Notes: generated from the sequence alone by a model not told the origin. Positions 36,831 through 46,761 are shown, numbered from the stretch's first letter. The stretch: DNA of 55,175 nucleotides from an uncultured Monoglobus sp. (GCA_947625055.1 CANQMT010000018.1:1-55175), one strand, 5' to 3'. Numbers and translations: made by a program.

Positions 36831-39800
36831 ATGTATCGCAAGGTATCAACCGACCTCTCCTTTGTGGACAGAGAGAAGGAAGTCGTTGATTTTTGGAAGA
36901 AAAACGATATATTTAAAAAGAGTGTAAAGAACCGCGAGGGCGCGGAGATATACACGTTTTTTGACGGCCCGCCGACCGCCAACGGCAAACCCCACATCGG
37001 CCATGTCCTGACCCGCGCGATCAAGGATCTGATCCCCCGGTACCGCACCATGAAGGGCTATCTGGTTGAGCGCAAGGCCGGCTGGGACACCCACGGCCTG
37101 CCGGTCGAGCTCGAGGTCGAGAAGAGCCTTGGCATCAGCGGCAAGCCCGAGATCGAGAAATACGGCGTTGAGGACTTTATCAAAAAGTGCAAGGACAGCG
37201 TTTTTGTGTACCAGAGCGACTGGGAGGAAATGAGCGACCGCGTCGGCTTCTGGGCTGACATGGACAACCCGTATGTGACGTACCACAACGACTATATCGA
37301 GTCGGTCTGGTGGGCCCTCAGGCAGATCTGGGACAAGGGTCTGCTTTATAAAGGCCACAAGATCATGCCCTACTGCCCCCGCTGCGGCACCGCGCTTTCG
37401 AGCCATGAGGTAGCGCAGGGCTACAAGGACGTTAAGGAAAACTCGGTCATCGCCAAGTTCCATATAAAGGACGCGCCCGAGAATGAGTATATCTTAGCGT
37501 GGACGACCACGCCGTGGACGCTGCCGTCCAACGTGGCGCTGTGCGTTAACCCGCACGAGACGTACGTCAAGATCGACACGGGAGATCAGAAATACATTCT
37601 GGCCGAGGCCCTGCTTGAAAAGGTTATCGACGGCGAGTACACGGTGCTTGAGAAATATATCGGCACCGACCTTGTCGGCACGCACTACGACCCGCTCTTC
37701 GATTTCGCAAAGCCCGAGGGCGACGCTTACAGAGTGGTGGCCGACAACTACGTTACCATGGAGGACGGTACCGGAATAGTCCACATCGCCCCCGCCTTCG
37801 GTGAAGACGACAACCGCGTCGGCAAGGACTATGACCTTCCTTTTGTAAATCTTGTCAACTCTCAGGGCAAGTTCATCGACGGCTGCGGCGACTGGTCGGG
37901 AATGTTCGTGAAGGACGCCGACAAGCTCATTATCCGCGACCTTAAAGACAGAGGCCTGGCGTTCGCCGTGATCCCGTTTGAGCACAGCTATCCCTTCTGC
38001 TGGAGATGCGACACTCCGCTGCTGTACTACGCCTGCGACACATGGTTCATCAAGATGACCGCAGTGCGCGACAATCTGCTCAAAAACAACGAGACAGTCA
38101 ACTGGCTGCCGGACAACATCAAGCACGGCAGATTCGGAAACTTCCTCGAGAACATAATCGACTGGGGCCTCTCGCGCTCAAGGTACTGGGGAACCCCGCT
38201 GCCTATCTGGGAGTGCTCCTGCGGACACAAGCACGTTGTCGGCTCGATCGCCGAGCTCAAAGAAATGGGAATAAACTGCCCCGACGACATCGAGCTCCAC
38301 AAGCCCTATGTTGACGAGGTAAAGCTCCGCTGCCCCGAGTGCGGCGGCGAGATGAAGCGCGTGCCCGAGGTTATCGACTGCTGGTTCGACTCCGGCTCGA
38401 TGCCATTCGCGCAGCTCCACTATCCGTTTGAGAACAAAGAGCAGTTTGAAAAGCATTTCCCGGCTGACTTTATCAGCGAGGCCATTGATCAGACCAGAGG
38501 CTGGTTCTACACCCTTATGGCGATCTCGACCCTGCTGTTTGACAAGTCGCCGTATAAAAACGTAATAGTTATGGGCCATGTTCAGGACGAGCACGGCAAG
38601 AAGATGAGCAAGCACCTCGGCAACGTTATCGCGCCCATGGATATTCTGAACGACCAGGGCGCCGACGCGGTCCGCTGGTACTTCTACTCCAACTCCGCGC
38701 CTTGGCTGCCCAACAGATTTTCCGCGAGAAACGTTTCGGAGTCGCAGCGCAAGTTCCTCGGCACTCTCTGGAACACCTACGCGTTCTATGTGCTGTATGC
38801 CGAGATCGACAAGTTCGATCCCACAAAGCACGAGCTTGACCCGAAAAAGCTGTCGGTTATGGACAAGTGGATATTGTCAAAGCTGAACGGCGTTATCAAA
38901 GAGGTCGACGACAATCTGTTCAATTACAAGATCGTCGAGGCGACCCGCGCTATTTCCGAGTTCACCGATGAGCTGTCGAACTGGTACGTGCGCAGGAGCC
39001 GCGAGCGGTTCTGGGCGAGCGAGCTGAACGACGACAAGATAAGCGCCTACATGACGCTCTACACCGTTCTGGTCGAGTTCTCGAAGGTTTGCGCGCCGTT
39101 CATTCCGTTTATGACCGAGCAGATCTATCAGAACCTCGTGCTTTCGGTCGACAGGGACGCGCCCGAGAGCGTTCACCTCTGCGACTATCCTAAGATTCGC
39201 GAGGAGCTCAGCTTCCCCGAGATCGAGACCGATATGGACGCGGTGCGCAAGGTGGTAATTCTGGGCCGCGCCTGCCGCAACGAGGCGAACATCAAGAACA
39301 GACAGCCCCTCGGTAAGCTGTATATCCAGTCAAAGACCGGGATCAACCCCGATTATATCTACATCATTCTGGATGAGCTCAACATCAAAGAGGTCGAGTT
39401 TGTGGACGACGCGAGCGCGTTTATCGCCTACAAATTCAAGCCCCAGATGAGGACCATGGGCCCCAAGTACGGACGGCTCATGCGCCCGATATTCGACGAG
39501 ATCGCGAAGATGGACGGCGCAGAAGTCATGGCTGTTCTGAACTCCGGCGAGGCGCTGCGCCTCACGGTTCAGGATACCGACGTTGAGATATTCAAGGACG
39601 ACGTGCTTATCGAGACCGAGCAGATGAACGGCCTCGTCAGCGACAGCGACGGCGGCTTCACCGTGATCCTTGACACCAACTTAAACGACGAGCTGATCGA
39701 CGAGGGCTTCCTCAGGGAGATACTCAGCAAGATCCAGACCATGCGCAAGGATTCGGGCTTTGAGGTCCAGGACAGGATCAACATCGGCTACAGCGGCGGA

Positions 39801-39944
39801 GAGAAGATCGACAATATAATCGAAAAATTCTCGGCCGAGATCAAGGCGCAGGCCTTGGCGGACGCCATAACAAGCCCCGCGAGCGGCGGCAAGGAATGGA
39901 ACATCAACGGCGAGAAGGTCACTATCTCGGTTGAAAAAGTATAA
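36831..39944 (+). CDS. ileS: Isoleucyl-tRNA synthetase (IleS2-type)
   Basis: 1,037 residues, the long form. It charges tRNA-Ile in the cytoplasm. The class I HIGH motif is P54-HIGH (55-58) and the KMSKS loop is KMSKH at 591-595. The editing domain (CP1) lies between, with the TTPWTLPSN block. The opening FFDGPPTANGKPHIGH and the long C-terminus fit the eukaryote-like type 2 enzymes, which are often naturally less sensitive to mupirocin. GGAGGGATATAA precedes the ATG. There is no room for a T-box riboswitch in the short leader. Confidence 0.97.
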   Translation: MYRKVSTDLSFVDREKEVVDFWKKNDIFKKSVKNREGAEIYTFFDGPPTANGKPHIGHVLTRAIKDLIPRYRTMKGYLVERKAGWDTHGLPVELEVEKSLGISGKPEIEKYGVEDFIKKCKDSVFVYQSDWEEMSDRVGFWADMDNPYVTYHNDYIESVWWALRQIWDKGLLYKGHKIMPYCPRCGTALSSHEVAQGYKDVKENSVIAKFHIKDAPENEYILAWTTTPWTLPSNVALCVNPHETYVKIDTGDQKYILAEALLEKVIDGEYTVLEKYIGTDLVGTHYDPLFDFAKPEGDAYRVVADNYVTMEDGTGIVHIAPAFGEDDNRVGKDYDLPFVNLVNSQGKFIDGCGDWSGMFVKDADKLIIRDLKDRGLAFAVIPFEHSYPFCWRCDTPLLYYACDTWFIKMTAVRDNLLKNNETVNWLPDNIKHGRFGNFLENIIDWGLSRSRYWGTPLPIWECSCGHKHVVGSIAELKEMGINCPDDIELHKPYVDEVKLRCPECGGEMKRVPEVIDCWFDSGSMPFAQLHYPFENKEQFEKHFPADFISEAIDQTRGWFYTLMAISTLLFDKSPYKNVIVMGHVQDEHGKKMSKHLGNVIAPMDILNDQGADAVRWYFYSNSAPWLPNRFSARNVSESQRKFLGTLWNTYAFYVLYAEIDKFDPTKHELDPKKLSVMDKWILSKLNGVIKEVDDNLFNYKIVEATRAISEFTDELSNWYVRRSRERFWASELNDDKISAYMTLYTVLVEFSKVCAPFIPFMTEQIYQNLVLSVDRDAPESVHLCDYPKIREELSFPEIETDMDAVRKVVILGRACRNEANIKNRQPLGKLYIQSKTGINPDYIYIILDELNIKEVEFVDDASAFIAYKFKPQMRTMGPKYGRLMRPIFDEIAKMDGAEVMAVLNSGEALRLTVQDTDVEIFKDDVLIETEQMNGLVSDSDGGFTVILDTNLNDELIDEGFLREILSKIQTMRKDSGFEVQDRINIGYSGGEKIDNIIEKFSAEIKAQALADAITSPASGGKEWNINGEKVTISVEKV

Positions 39945-39949
39945 TATAA

Positions 39950-39984
39950 GGCCGCGCGGCACAATTGCCGCGCGGCCCTTTTTT
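39950..39984 (+). terminator. Terminator of ileS
   Basis: GGCCGCGCGGCA-CAAT-TGCCGCGCGGCC, 12 perfect pairs, then CTTTTTT. Confidence 0.92.
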
Positions 39985-40372
39985 AAAGCCATTTTTCTTC
40001 GATTTCTTTTTTCAGTTCACCGAAAAGCTTTATATATTTTTCTTTTGTATTTTTAACTATGCCCAACGCGACGTTTTCGTTATACGAATGAGCCACATTA
40101 TTGCGGTCATAAAGCATATCGAGCCACGCTTCCTCATCGTTTATCATTCCCGCGCCGTAAGCAGTCTTTAAAACTATGCGCGGCGAGCCGGAAGCTCCTT
40201 CTCCGTAGCCGTGATGACCCAGAATTTCTTTTATCATCTTCCACGCCTGCTCAAAGGTTATTTCAAAAAGCCCGACAAGTCCGGTCAACGTCACCGTGTT
40301 GTACGGCGGCTCAAGATCGGCCGTTTCCGCCAAATTATTGTAAGCCTTTATAAAGTTTTCATACTTTTTCAT
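39983..40372 (-). CDS. hepT: HEPN-domain toxin, HepT (HI0074-like)
   Basis: 129 residues, all-helical HEPN fold once annotated as a nucleotidyltransferase substrate-binding protein. The RNase-type motif RX4HXY is present as R90-NNVA-H95-S-Y97 (YDRNNVAHSY). In characterised MntA-HepT systems HepT is an RNase toxin silenced when MntA adds AMP residues to the tyrosine of this motif. The ATG at 40372 lies inside the end of mntA (14-bp overlap), with GAGGGGG upstream, so the pair is translated together. Confidence 0.85.
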   Translation of the reverse strand: MKKYENFIKAYNNLAETADLEPPYNTVTLTGLVGLFEITFEQAWKMIKEILGHHGYGEGASGSPRIVLKTAYGAGMINDEEAWLDMLYDRNNVAHSYNENVALGIVKNTKEKYIKLFGELKKEIEEKWL

Positions 40373-40652
40373 ACAAAACAACCCCCTCTGTATTTATTGC
40401 CTCAAGCAGCTCCGCCTGAACGGGGCCGTTCAGATTTACAACGTCAAATTTCAGCAGCGTGGGCGCGTCATCGTCAACGTCAAGAGCGAAGCGCGCGGCG
40501 CTGCCGCCCTCAACAGCCAGATCAATATCGCTGCGTGGTTTGAAATCGCCTCTGGCGCGGGAACCGAACAGGATTATCCGCTCGATCCCGCAGCCTTCGC
40601 CGATCTCTTTTATTGATTTTAACACTTCATCTTTAAGACCGAATTTGTTCAT
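40359..40652 (-). CDS. mntA: Minimal nucleotidyltransferase antitoxin, MntA
   Basis: 97 residues. The nucleotidyltransferase motif GSX10DXD is G30-S31...D42-I-D44 (FGSRARGDFKPRSDIDLAVE). MNT-domain partners of HEPN toxins transfer AMP from ATP to the toxin. The ATG at 40652 has TGAGGA 5 bases upstream and is preferred over an in-frame TTG 12 bp earlier. The gene order, antitoxin first with overlap, is typical. Confidence 0.85.
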   Translation of the reverse strand: MNKFGLKDEVLKSIKEIGEGCGIERIILFGSRARGDFKPRSDIDLAVEGGSAARFALDVDDDAPTLLKFDVVNLNGPVQAELLEAINTEGVVLYEKV

Positions 40653-40708
40653 ATTTTTCCTCAAATAATCTCTTTGTTCTCAAATCATTTCTTTGTTTTT
40701 AAAGCAAT

Positions 40709-43700
40709 TTACTTGATCTCTGTCGTTTTTGGGAGGGCCAGCGGCTTCATCAATCCGCCGAGGTCATTCCAGATAAACGCCGTGACCGTTTTCGCTCCGG
40801 CGGTGTTCAGTTCCGCCTCAACCTCTGCGTTGACCGGCGCGGTCTTAATGTCGACCAAAGCGCCGTCGGCGTTGTACGCGCACAGTATAAGCGTTCCGCC
40901 GCTATCGGTGTGTTTTGTGATGTTCACTTTAACCTTGCCGCCCTCCGCGGTTATTTCGTTTATCGTGTAAGCGTATTCCGGAACCGCCGTGGGCGCGGCT
41001 GTCGCAGGAACCGCTGTCGGTGCCGCTGTCGGCGCTGCCGTAGGCGCGGCTGTCGCAGGAACCGCTGTCGGTGCTGCCGTGGGTATGGGTGTAGGCGTTG
41101 GTATTGCCGTAGGCTTCGGCGCTGCGGTAGGCGTTGCCGTAGGCGCTGCGGTAGCCGGTGCCTCACTCGGCGCCGCCGTGGGCGTTGCGCTTGGTGTTGC
41201 CGTGGGCGCTGCTGTCGGTGCTGCCGTTGGTGTCACGCTCGGCGTTGCCGTGGGCGTTGCTGTCGGCGTAACCGTTGGTGCCGCGGTCGGTGTTGCCATC
41301 GCAGGAGCCGCTGTCGGCTCGGGCGTGGGCTTGCCCGGCTCCGGGGTGAATGTGGGCTGCGGCGCCTGAGTCGGCGGAGCCGCGGGCTCGACCGGATCCT
41401 CGATCATTTTGTTCGGGACGATGACAGTACATTTCGCGCTGCCTATATGCGCGGTTGCAGTCGCGCTGACAACGGCGGTTCCTTCACCGACCGCTGTTAT
41501 CTTGCCGCTTTCATCAACTGTCACAACGCTCTCATCGCTTGAATTCCAATACATCTCGTCTTTTGACAAGTTATATCCGTAGGTGTCAACATAGCATGCC
41601 AGACGGACCGCGTCATTGACGCCCTGCAATTCAATATTCTGATCTGTTACGTTCTTTTTGTCTTTATCAATAAGCGAGAGCCGAACCTCTTTCTTCTCGT
41701 TTTCGACCGCCACCTCGCAGGTCACGGGGAAACCGCCCATAGTTCCTGTGATTTGGCACTCGCCCTCGGCCACCGCGGTGATCGTGGCTGTCCTGCTGTC
41801 ATCGCCGTTTATATTCACTGTCGCGACGTTTTCATCGCTGCTTTCCCACTTTATCTCATCGGTACTCATGTTGGCGTTCGACGGGCGGGCCGAAATGTTC
41901 AGCTCCGCGGTCTCGCCGGGCTTTAACTGCTTTGAATTTTCGCTTATCGCCGAGCCGGTGAGATATATCTCCTTTTTCCTGACCGTGACCGTGCACTTTT
42001 TGGATCTGGTGACTTTTGAGCCGTCTTTTTTGGTCTGCGTTATCGTGCCGGTGATGTCTGCCGTTCCGGGAGCGACCGCCTCGACAAATCCCGTTTTGGG
42101 GTTGACCGTTGCGACGCTTTCATTACTTGTTGTCCATACGGTCGCATCGGTTCCGGTCGCGTCGACCGGCACCGGATAGAGCATAAGCTGATAACTTCCG
42201 CCCTCGACCAATTCCTGTGTCAGATCGCCCGGCTGCTCCTTGTTCTGAACCTTAAATTTAACATCAGTAAGCTCGATCTCGCCGGTGACTGTGACCTCGC
42301 ACACTGCGCGCTTGCCCGACCAGTTTCCGGTGATCGTGGCTTTGCCGGGCGCGACGGCGGTGACTTTTGCCTTTGTGATGTCATTGGCGTCACGTTCGAC
42401 CTTCGCCACTTTTTCATCCGATGTGGTCCATCGCACATTGTCTTTGCCAACGGCCTCTTCGGGCGCGTAGGTAAGGCTTAAATCCAATGTATCGTTAACA
42501 TTCATCGTCTGCTCGGTGTCGTTAAGCGTCAGCGAGCGGATCGCTATCGGAAGCTCGGGGAACTGGTTATATTCCACCTGAACATCCATAACAGCGCTGT
42601 ATTCTTTGCCGTCCTGATTCAGAACAGCCTCTACTTCAATTATTCCTGACAGCGCGCTTACTCCGCAAAGCTGATTTTTGGGCCCGCGTTCGTCAAAGCC
42701 GCCGAACCTCGCCAGATAGAGCGTCGGGTCTTCTTTGCCTAATTTTTCATACGTTTCTTTTTCATCCGAGAAATAGTCCGGCATTCCGGTAACGCTTTTG
42801 CAGCTCTTAACGCTCCACGTAATATTATCGGGATCATATTGCGCGTTATCGGGTACGGGCCTGATAGTCATCATCTGGGAATTGTCGTCTCCCGAATAGA
42901 GTATCGGATCTTCGCCCTCTTTTTCGGCCCACGACACGATCTCGATACCGGTAAGCTCCGCGCCCGAGTCGCTGACTGTTACAGTGATCTCGCTCTCGAT
43001 CTTCTTGTCATCATCGCCGCTTTCGGCGCTCTCCATAACATACGCCGTGATTTTGGCCGTGCCGTTTCCGACCGCGGTGACAAGTCCGGTGTCCTGATCG
43101 ACCGTGGCGACGGAGTCGTCGCTGCTGCTCCATCTTATCGCCGCGTTGGTCGTTGCTTCCTCCGGCAGGATCGAGGCGGTGAGCTGCTTTGTCTGTCCTT
43201 TTGACATTTCAAGATCGTCCTGATCTATCTTAATTCCTGTCATCTTGACCTCTTTGCCCGATATGGTGACTCTCATATCGGCCTCAACTTCCATGCCGGT
43301 CTGATACATGCTCTTGTTATTTTCGTCTCTGCCGTAGCCCATGCCCTGAAGTCCGCTGCCGCCGCCGGCTTTGGCCTTGATGCTGACGGTGCCGAGCGAG
43401 TTTGCCGAAGTTGTGAGCAGCTTGTGAGTGGGATCGCCGGGGTAGTCGGGATCGTCCGCAAACTTCACGCCTCTTACGGTGTTGGTGTTCACATCCCAGC
43501 TAACGCAGCTAAAATCATATGTCGTGTTCAGCGGGTAGTAACCGAGCTCCACCTTGACCGTCTCGCCGGGCTTCACGGAAATTCCGCTCGTTCCCTTGCC
43601 GTTTATCGAAAGGCTGGTCATAACAACATATGATGTATTTGGCACTTCAACCTCGTCCGACTCGCTCTCCGCCTGCTGCGGCGTGTGCAGCGAGCAGTCG

Positions 43701-46372
43701 TACGGCCTTACGTAATACCTATACTTATGGCCGGGAGCCACATTGTTGTCCTCAAGCGTGAACAGCTCGTTCTCGCTCGTTTTCAGGTCGTCTCCGGTGA
43801 TGCCGACGAACTGCCTGTCGCTTTCCTCGCCGTTTGTGACGTCTTTTTTCCATATCTCAAAGCAGAGCAGATTGGGCTTAACTTTGTCGCCCGCGCTGTC
43901 GTCTGTATAGTTTTCCTTATCTATAGTGATCTTTACTATCGAGCCCTTTTTATCATGTTTGCCTTCTTCGGCGTCCAGCACGTATTCCGCGGTAAACTGC
44001 GGCTTTATTTGCTCTTCCTGAGCGGTGAAGGCCGCGCCCTTCAACATTCTCTCGTTCGCGTAGTGCAGGGGGCGCGTCTCCTTGGGAAGGTCCTTGAGCA
44101 GCCATTTCGCCTCGCTGCTCAGCTTGTGGCCGAACACCTCAAAATGGTCGCTGAGGTCAACTCCGTTGCCCATCGAGAGTGACACGATAAGCCGATCGTC
44201 CTTGGAAAGGCCGGTAAGCTCGTAGCTGTGCAGGCGCGAAAAACGCGCGGCCTTTCCGTAAACGCTCTTTATATCGGGATAGAGCGCCGTCTCGTTAAAA
44301 TCGACCATTTCGAGCTGGAATATAACGGTCGCAGGATAGAAGATAAGGTCGCCGTCGGGCAGAACGCCGGTGTTGATCGCGGTCACATAATGCCTGAACC
44401 AGCGGTTCTCGTTGGTCATTCTCGAAACGCCCTGATACTTGAGCGAGGCGTTCAGCGCGTACAGATTGTTGGTGGACTCGCTGGTGCCGATCGCCCCGTT
44501 GTCGTAAACGTGGCCGATCTCGTGATATGTTCCCCAGCCCGCGCTGAGAACCGAGCTCGGGCTTGTGAACGACCGGAACTCGCCGGAGGTCCACGGGTCG
44601 TCATCCTTCAGATTGCCCGCGTTGATCGAGGCGTAGACGCTCTGCGCCCAGCCCCAGCCTACGCCGTCGGTGTGTATGCGCCACAGGAACGCGGGGCGGG
44701 GCTCGTAGTCCTCGCCGAGCGGGTCGGTAGTGTTATAGCCCATATATTCGGCGTAGTCCTCGCGCATGAGCTGCTCCCACAGCTCCATTACGTCCTTTGC
44801 GCCCTTGTATACGCGGTTCGGGTCGGGAGTCGCCTCGCCCTTCTGCCATTTTTCATAGCCTTTGTTCCACTGAGCGGTATTTTGAAGACCCAAGAGCGCG
44901 CCCCTAGCGCTGGTGGTCAGCACTATACGCTTTGTGACAAGCTCGCAGACGTTATATTTGCCCTCGCCATTGTTGGCTTGCTCGTCAATGTCAACGACCT
45001 CGCTGACATATTTTCTGAGATTTTCCTCAAACACTTCGGGATCGTCGCTCAGATCCGGATCATCGGCGTTATAGTGATATACCGGATACTCGGTGCCGCC
45101 CACAATGCGCGCCACCGGCGGGAACGCCTGGTCCTGCGGAAGCGCGGGGTTATACAGATAAATGAGCTCGCAGCAAACCATGCCGGTGCAGTCGATCTCG
45201 TTATAGCCGTTTGAGAGCGTCACGCCGTCCCAGCTCTTGAACCAGCCGCCGCGGTACTGGTTGGCGGTCGCGAAAACTATGCGCGGCGCGGGACCGTCGG
45301 GGTCATAGCTCACGAATATGCCTATCTTCTCTCCCGGCCTCGCGTAGAGGCCGGTTATGTCATATTGTCCGCCGATGTGGAAGGTGGTCTGCACCCTGCC
45401 CGCCTCGGTCCCGCGGTTGCCGCGCTGGGACATGGTTATCGGCGCGCTGACGTTCTCACCGCGGCCCGGCACGTTGAGCAGGCTGAGCGCCGCGTCAACA
45501 TACGCGCGCAGCACCTTCGGCAGGGGCGCGGGATATTTGTCGATGTTTTTTTCAAGCTCGATCACGTTCGCCGCGGTCACGCCGTGCGCGAGAGCCGCGC
45601 ATGAGCTGTCGAGGAAAAGGCCCATGTATTCGTCCTGCGCATGCTCGCGCCTGTAGAACCTGAACTCCGCTGCCGCGGCCCAGTCCTGATTGGCCTTTAA
45701 GTATTCAAATTTCAACTTTTTAACGGTCTTGGTCGGAACCGTGATCTCTATAATATCGGTCGTCGCCGAGGCGCTGCTGCCCACGGCCCACTCTTTGTAC
45801 TCGTTATCGTTTTGTTCCTGATAATATATCTTAAACTCATAGGGATAGCCTTTTGTGGCCGCGTCCTTGTTGCGGGCGCGGAAAATAATTCTGCCTATCT
45901 CCTGCGGCTGATCGTGAAAATCAAACTCAACAGCGTTTTGGTAAGTTTCAGTGTTACGTTTGTTTGTCTCCCAATGCGTTGTCCAGTCATCGTCATAGCA
46001 ATATTCGATTTTGGTTCCCGAATAGCTTCCTCCCTGGGTCGAGGGGGTCGCGCTGTGTTGAGGATCAACAAGGTATTTCGCGTCATAATCCGTCATCGCT
46101 TCCTTATTTCCGTTGAGAAAATAAGTGCCGAGGTTCCAAACGCGGGTCTTGGCGACCGCAACGTTGTTATTATATTCAAATTCAGGTTCGGTCTCGCCGT
46201 GCAGGACATCGCCTTCCGATCGAACGATCGGATCGGCGGCGGGAGCCTCGATCACGGGAGGGTCTGTGGCTGTGTCCGCGCTCGTTTCGGGCTCGGCGAG
46301 CGCGCCGCACGGAATTGCCGCCGCGAAAACCGCCGCGGCCATTATCACCGATAAAAATCTCTTTAGTTTCAT
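40709..46372 (-). CDS. Giant secreted M60-family metallopeptidase (mucinase-like) with Big2 repeats
   Basis: 1,887 residues. A signal peptide (1-27, ending GALA) is followed by an F5/8 type C (discoidin/CBM32-like) domain (about 85-245), then the M60 domain with the zinc site HEIGH at 617-621 (GTYHEIGHVYDNG). A fibronectin-III-like segment (about 855-955) follows, then about six Big2 immunoglobulin-like repeats with the phrase W-SSDESVATV (about 960-1650). A Pro/Thr/Ala stalk (about 1674-1796) and a final beta segment complete it. M60 enzymes cut O-glycosylated mucin-type proteins. No LPXTG or SLH anchor is visible, so attachment may be by other means or the protein may be released. GGGAGGAA precedes the ATG. 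Confidence 0.87.
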   Translation of the reverse strand: MKLKRFLSVIMAAAVFAAAIPCGALAEPETSADTATDPPVIEAPAADPIVRSEGDVLHGETEPEFEYNNNVAVAKTRVWNLGTYFLNGNKEAMTDYDAKYLVDPQHSATPSTQGGSYSGTKIEYCYDDDWTTHWETNKRNTETYQNAVEFDFHDQPQEIGRIIFRARNKDAATKGYPYEFKIYYQEQNDNEYKEWAVGSSASATTDIIEITVPTKTVKKLKFEYLKANQDWAAAAEFRFYRREHAQDEYMGLFLDSSCAALAHGVTAANVIELEKNIDKYPAPLPKVLRAYVDAALSLLNVPGRGENVSAPITMSQRGNRGTEAGRVQTTFHIGGQYDITGLYARPGEKIGIFVSYDPDGPAPRIVFATANQYRGGWFKSWDGVTLSNGYNEIDCTGMVCCELIYLYNPALPQDQAFPPVARIVGGTEYPVYHYNADDPDLSDDPEVFEENLRKYVSEVVDIDEQANNGEGKYNVCELVTKRIVLTTSARGALLGLQNTAQWNKGYEKWQKGEATPDPNRVYKGAKDVMELWEQLMREDYAEYMGYNTTDPLGEDYEPRPAFLWRIHTDGVGWGWAQSVYASINAGNLKDDDPWTSGEFRSFTSPSSVLSAGWGTYHEIGHVYDNGAIGTSESTNNLYALNASLKYQGVSRMTNENRWFRHYVTAINTGVLPDGDLIFYPATVIFQLEMVDFNETALYPDIKSVYGKAARFSRLHSYELTGLSKDDRLIVSLSMGNGVDLSDHFEVFGHKLSSEAKWLLKDLPKETRPLHYANERMLKGAAFTAQEEQIKPQFTAEYVLDAEEGKHDKKGSIVKITIDKENYTDDSAGDKVKPNLLCFEIWKKDVTNGEESDRQFVGITGDDLKTSENELFTLEDNNVAPGHKYRYYVRPYDCSLHTPQQAESESDEVEVPNTSYVVMTSLSINGKGTSGISVKPGETVKVELGYYPLNTTYDFSCVSWDVNTNTVRGVKFADDPDYPGDPTHKLLTTSANSLGTVSIKAKAGGGSGLQGMGYGRDENNKSMYQTGMEVEADMRVTISGKEVKMTGIKIDQDDLEMSKGQTKQLTASILPEEATTNAAIRWSSSDDSVATVDQDTGLVTAVGNGTAKITAYVMESAESGDDDKKIESEITVTVSDSGAELTGIEIVSWAEKEGEDPILYSGDDNSQMMTIRPVPDNAQYDPDNITWSVKSCKSVTGMPDYFSDEKETYEKLGKEDPTLYLARFGGFDERGPKNQLCGVSALSGIIEVEAVLNQDGKEYSAVMDVQVEYNQFPELPIAIRSLTLNDTEQTMNVNDTLDLSLTYAPEEAVGKDNVRWTTSDEKVAKVERDANDITKAKVTAVAPGKATITGNWSGKRAVCEVTVTGEIELTDVKFKVQNKEQPGDLTQELVEGGSYQLMLYPVPVDATGTDATVWTTSNESVATVNPKTGFVEAVAPGTADITGTITQTKKDGSKVTRSKKCTVTVRKKEIYLTGSAISENSKQLKPGETAELNISARPSNANMSTDEIKWESSDENVATVNINGDDSRTATITAVAEGECQITGTMGGFPVTCEVAVENEKKEVRLSLIDKDKKNVTDQNIELQGVNDAVRLACYVDTYGYNLSKDEMYWNSSDESVVTVDESGKITAVGEGTAVVSATATAHIGSAKCTVIVPNKMIEDPVEPAAPPTQAPQPTFTPEPGKPTPEPTAAPAMATPTAAPTVTPTATPTATPSVTPTAAPTAAPTATPSATPTAAPSEAPATAAPTATPTAAPKPTAIPTPTPIPTAAPTAVPATAAPTAAPTAAPTAVPATAAPTAVPEYAYTINEITAEGGKVKVNITKHTDSGGTLILCAYNADGALVDIKTAPVNAEVEAELNTAGAKTVTAFIWNDLGGLMKPLALPKTTEIK
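40985..41350 (-). repeat. Low-complexity Pro-Thr-Ala stalk repeats
   Basis: Tandem 12- and 18-bp units encoding PTAAPT and PTATPT-like hexads inside the M60 gene. They are coding and are not a CRISPR array; copy number probably varies between strains. Confidence 0.85.
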
Positions 46373-46409
46373 AGAAATTCCTCCCTATTCACGCAGAAAG
46401 TCACGATTA

Positions 46410-46438
46410 ATTATACCACCTTTTAAAAAAATATGCAA
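46410..46438 (-). promoter_or_regulatory. Promoter of the M60 gene
   Basis: TTGCAT, 17-bp spacer, TATAAT on the minus strand, 38 bp before the start codon. Confidence 0.75.
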
Positions 46439-46456
46439 TAGCGAGTTTACATAACC

Positions 46457-46544
46457 TAAAATGGTTTTTGCTTCTTTGCCGGCCGCGGCTTGGCGAGGCG
46501 GAATATGGGCTTTGGGCAATCATTTCATTGCAAAAACCTTTTGC
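46457..46544. repeat. Dispersed hairpin repeat family C, copy 2
   Basis: About 90% identical to 10449-10536 in the same orientation; right arm GCAAAAACCTTTTGC is identical, left arm slightly diverged. Confidence 0.8.
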
Positions 46545-46582
46545 GAATAATATCCGTCCGTATAGCGTAACGGAATTGTAAT

Positions 46583-46611
46583 TTGAAAATTTTGTCATTG
46601 TGTGGTATAAT
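46583..46611 (+). promoter_or_regulatory. Promoter upstream of the 46878 peptide
   Basis: TTGAAA, 17-bp spacer, TATAAT. If it serves the peptide gene the leader is about 260 nt and includes the heptamer array and hairpins; a terminator-like hairpin at 46819-46840 could attenuate it. Confidence 0.5.
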
Positions 46612-46724
46612 TTGAGTGGTGATACATAATTACAAGTCCGAGTTTCTCGGGCGGAGAAACACTTTGGTGTAAATAAAATATATTAAAGTAAAAGGCAGAC
46701 ATGAAAACGTAAGGACGGCTAACG

Positions 46725-46759
46725 TAGTGATTAGGGATTAGCGAATAGCAAATAGGGCT
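46725..46759 (+). repeat. TAGGGAN heptamer array (5 units)
   Basis: TAGTGAT, TAGGGAT, TAGCGAA, TAGCAAA, TAGGGCT, preceded by CTAACG exactly as at 33518-33523. Confidence 0.75.
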
Positions 46760-46761
46760 CC

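Noticed and set aside
40985..41350. Regular short repeats considered as a CRISPR array
   Set aside because: The repeats are in frame inside the M60 gene and encode a Pro/Thr/Ala stalk; there are no unique spacers.
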